Positions 62,601-64,000 of a stretch of 64,000 nt of DNA are shown in pieces; position 1 is the stretch's first letter; every line of letters begins with the position of its first letter. A model generated the notes under the pieces. That model saw nothing but the letters and a program-made list of their open reading frames with translations, did no database searches and was not told where the DNA came from. The DNA is from Corynebacterium pacaense (GTDB taxonomy: Bacteria; Actinomycetota; Actinomycetes; Mycobacteriales; Mycobacteriaceae), in contig NZ_LT821239.1 of assembly GCF_900169525.1 (NCBI RefSeq), forward strand, positions 434,001-498,000, in the 5' to 3' direction. A program made the position numbers and the translations under genes.

Positions 62601-62711
62601 CTGTTCAAGGAGCTCACCATCATAGGCACTGACAGCTCCGCGATAGCCCGAAACGGAGTCAGGTCAGCGCCAGAGTGACATGCGGGTGAGCTGTCACTCG
62701 GGGCTTGATCT

Positions 62712-64000
62712 GGCTCTTCACGATTTAGAGTGCGTTGATCTTTCCCTGCAGCTGTCCGGAGTGGATCAGGCACCGCAATATGTAGTGGTTGATGTTCCTG
62801 AACCCGAGTGCGATCCCGCGCAGGTGCTCCAGCCGACCATTGATCGCTTCGACCGGGCCGTTGGACGCGCCGATGTCGAAATAGGCGAGCACGTCTTCGC
62901 GTCGGCGCCACAGGGTCCGCCCCAGTTGGGCGAGTTCCTCCAGCCCTGCGGGTAGCCCCTTGCGGATGCTGTTGATCACCCTGCTCATCAGCTTCTTGCC
63001 CTCCGACTTCTTCGGATGCCCGTAGGCTGCGATCAGATCCTGGTAGAACAACCACGTCACTTCCAGGGCGACGTAGTCATCGTCGGTGGCCCACAACATG
63101 TCGAGTCGTTGTTTCTGCCGGTCGGTGAGATAGTTCGTCCTGGTCAACAGGGTCCTCCGGTACTTGTACAACGGATCATCCTTGCGCCCACGCCGCCCGG
63201 TCGTCTCACGTTGGAGGCGTTGCCGGCACCCGGTGAGCTTGTCGGCAGCCAGATGCACCACATGGAACGGGTCCATCACCTTGCGGGCATCCGGGAGCAC
63301 CTGGTCCACGGCTGAGGCATAGCCGGTGAACCCGTCCATCGTCACCACCTGCACGTTTTCCCGGAAATCAGGGTCGCGTTCCTGCAGCCACGTGCGCAGC
63401 ACCTGCGCGCTACGACCGGGACGGATGTCCAGCAGGCGGGCATGCCCACGGCCATCCACCAGCGGGGTGAGGTCGACAAGGATGGTCACCAGATTCGACG
63501 GCTCAGTCGGTCGTCGGGTGTGCTTCCAGACGTGCTCATCGACGCCGAGGATGCGCACGCCGTCCAGATGTCCGGGGTCGTCGTAGACGAGGCTCCGGCA
63601 GGCATCGAGTGCGACCTGGTTGACCAGTTCCCAGCCCACGCCGAGTGCTTTGGCGGTGGCGGACACGCTCATCCGGTCGATCGCCAGGCGCTGGAGAATC
63701 TAGCGGGTGACCCGGTGGGTGATCTTGGCCCCGTCATCAGCGCAGTTGAGTGAAGCCTGGAAAATCTTCCTGGCACAGGACAGATTGCTGCAGGTGAAAC
63801 GGGGGACGCGGACGTGCAGGCGGGTGGGGAACCCGACGACCGGCAGGTCGACGAGCCGGCGGGGAGTGTGGTCGCGCAGCTTCCCGGACTGTCCGCAGTC
63901 CGGGCAGAGGTTGTTCACGGTCACGGGGGTGGCGTCGATGATGGTGATGTTTCCGGCGTCGGCGGCACCGGTGATCGTCAGGCCGATTTCCGCGGTGCGG
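62712..64000 (-). mobile_element. ISL3-family element (IS31831-like), partial
   Basis: The left end reads GGCTCTTCACGATTTAGAG from 62712, close to the terminal repeat remembered for IS31831 of C. glutamicum. The element runs off the right window edge. Confidence 0.75.
62725..64000 (-). pseudogene. ISL3-family transposase with an in-frame amber codon (partial)
   Basis: One frame runs from the window edge to 62725. Its N-terminal part has the zinc-finger pattern CPDCGQSGKLRDH ... CSNLSCARK; the catalytic part has GVDEHVWK, MDPFHVVHLA and GPVEAINGRLEHLRG. TAG at 63700-63702 replaces the tryptophan expected in HRVTR-W-ILQRLAIDRMSVS, so no full transposase is made unless the codon is read through. 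The start lies outside the window. Confidence 0.82.

Noticed and set aside
1-64000. CRISPR arrays, rRNA, tRNA, parS-type sites
   Set aside because: None seen by eye: no regularly spaced repeats, no rRNA-like conserved blocks and no full tRNA fold.

Overview
The window is high-GC actinobacterial DNA and looks like the chromosome of a Corynebacterium of the high-GC branch. Reasons: bioB is followed by a bsaP-like and a CHY zinc-finger gene; panBC, a CysR-type ROK regulator and panD lie close together; putA, abgT/abgB, amn and mmsBA are close relatives of corynebacterial genes; operators match corynebacterial BioQ and McbR (and, weakly, GlxR) sites; several genes look leaderless; and one IS has IS31831-like ends. 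From memory, the order bioB - putA - abgT - panCB - cysR - panD resembles the C. glutamicum cg0095-cg0177 region.

Layout. 1-11.2 kb: 5' part of a DUF222/HNH gene, then an accessory locus with a Zur-like operator, a peptide/opine/nickel-type ABC importer whose two permeases are fused, an MFS exporter, a cysteine-synthase/SbnA-like enzyme and a 905-aa flavoprotein-decarboxylase fusion. Together these look like synthesis, export and re-import of a small amino-polycarboxylate or opine metallophore. 11.3-14.7 kb: DoxX-like protein, BioQ-type operator with bioB-bsaP-CHY, sirtuin. 14.7-18.6 kb: aquaporin, two tandem lipases, a nonsense-mutated Mrr-type nuclease. 18.67-21.15 kb: IS630 element interrupted by an IS3 element, lodged at the phoD stop codon. 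21-31 kb: two divergent secreted phosphatases, MHS transporter, LysR with mmsBA, amn, PepSY lipoprotein. 31.4-42 kb: putA, an unlisted 51-aa membrane peptide, an IS1182 remnant, aldo/keto reductase, abgT/abgB, a frameshifted DUF559 gene. 42-59 kb: dicarboxylate symporter, panCB, TetR/hydrolase pair, mpg, nitroreductase, HAD/gamma-carbonic-anhydrase operon, cysR with McbR boxes, transporters, panD, LOG, DUF885 protease. 59.4-64 kb: an insertion graveyard with IS30 inside IS3, a truncated DUF1016 nuclease and an ISL3 element with an amber codon.

The most striking signal is not a gene. The 12-mer CGCTTATGGAAG (either strand) occurs exactly 26 times in 64 kb, where about 0.01 is expected, with 7 further one-mismatch copies and 5 exact copies of the variant CGCCTATGGAAG. 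It is read in all six frames (LME, AYG, RLWK, SIS, FHKR, LP-stop), occurs on both strands, forms inverted pairs, sits at gene ends and Shine-Dalgarno sites, and has no exact copy in any insertion sequence. It behaves like a DNA-level genome signature such as an uptake sequence or a binding/modification site. A second, weaker family, CGCTTSTCGACGCCC, favours gene ends.
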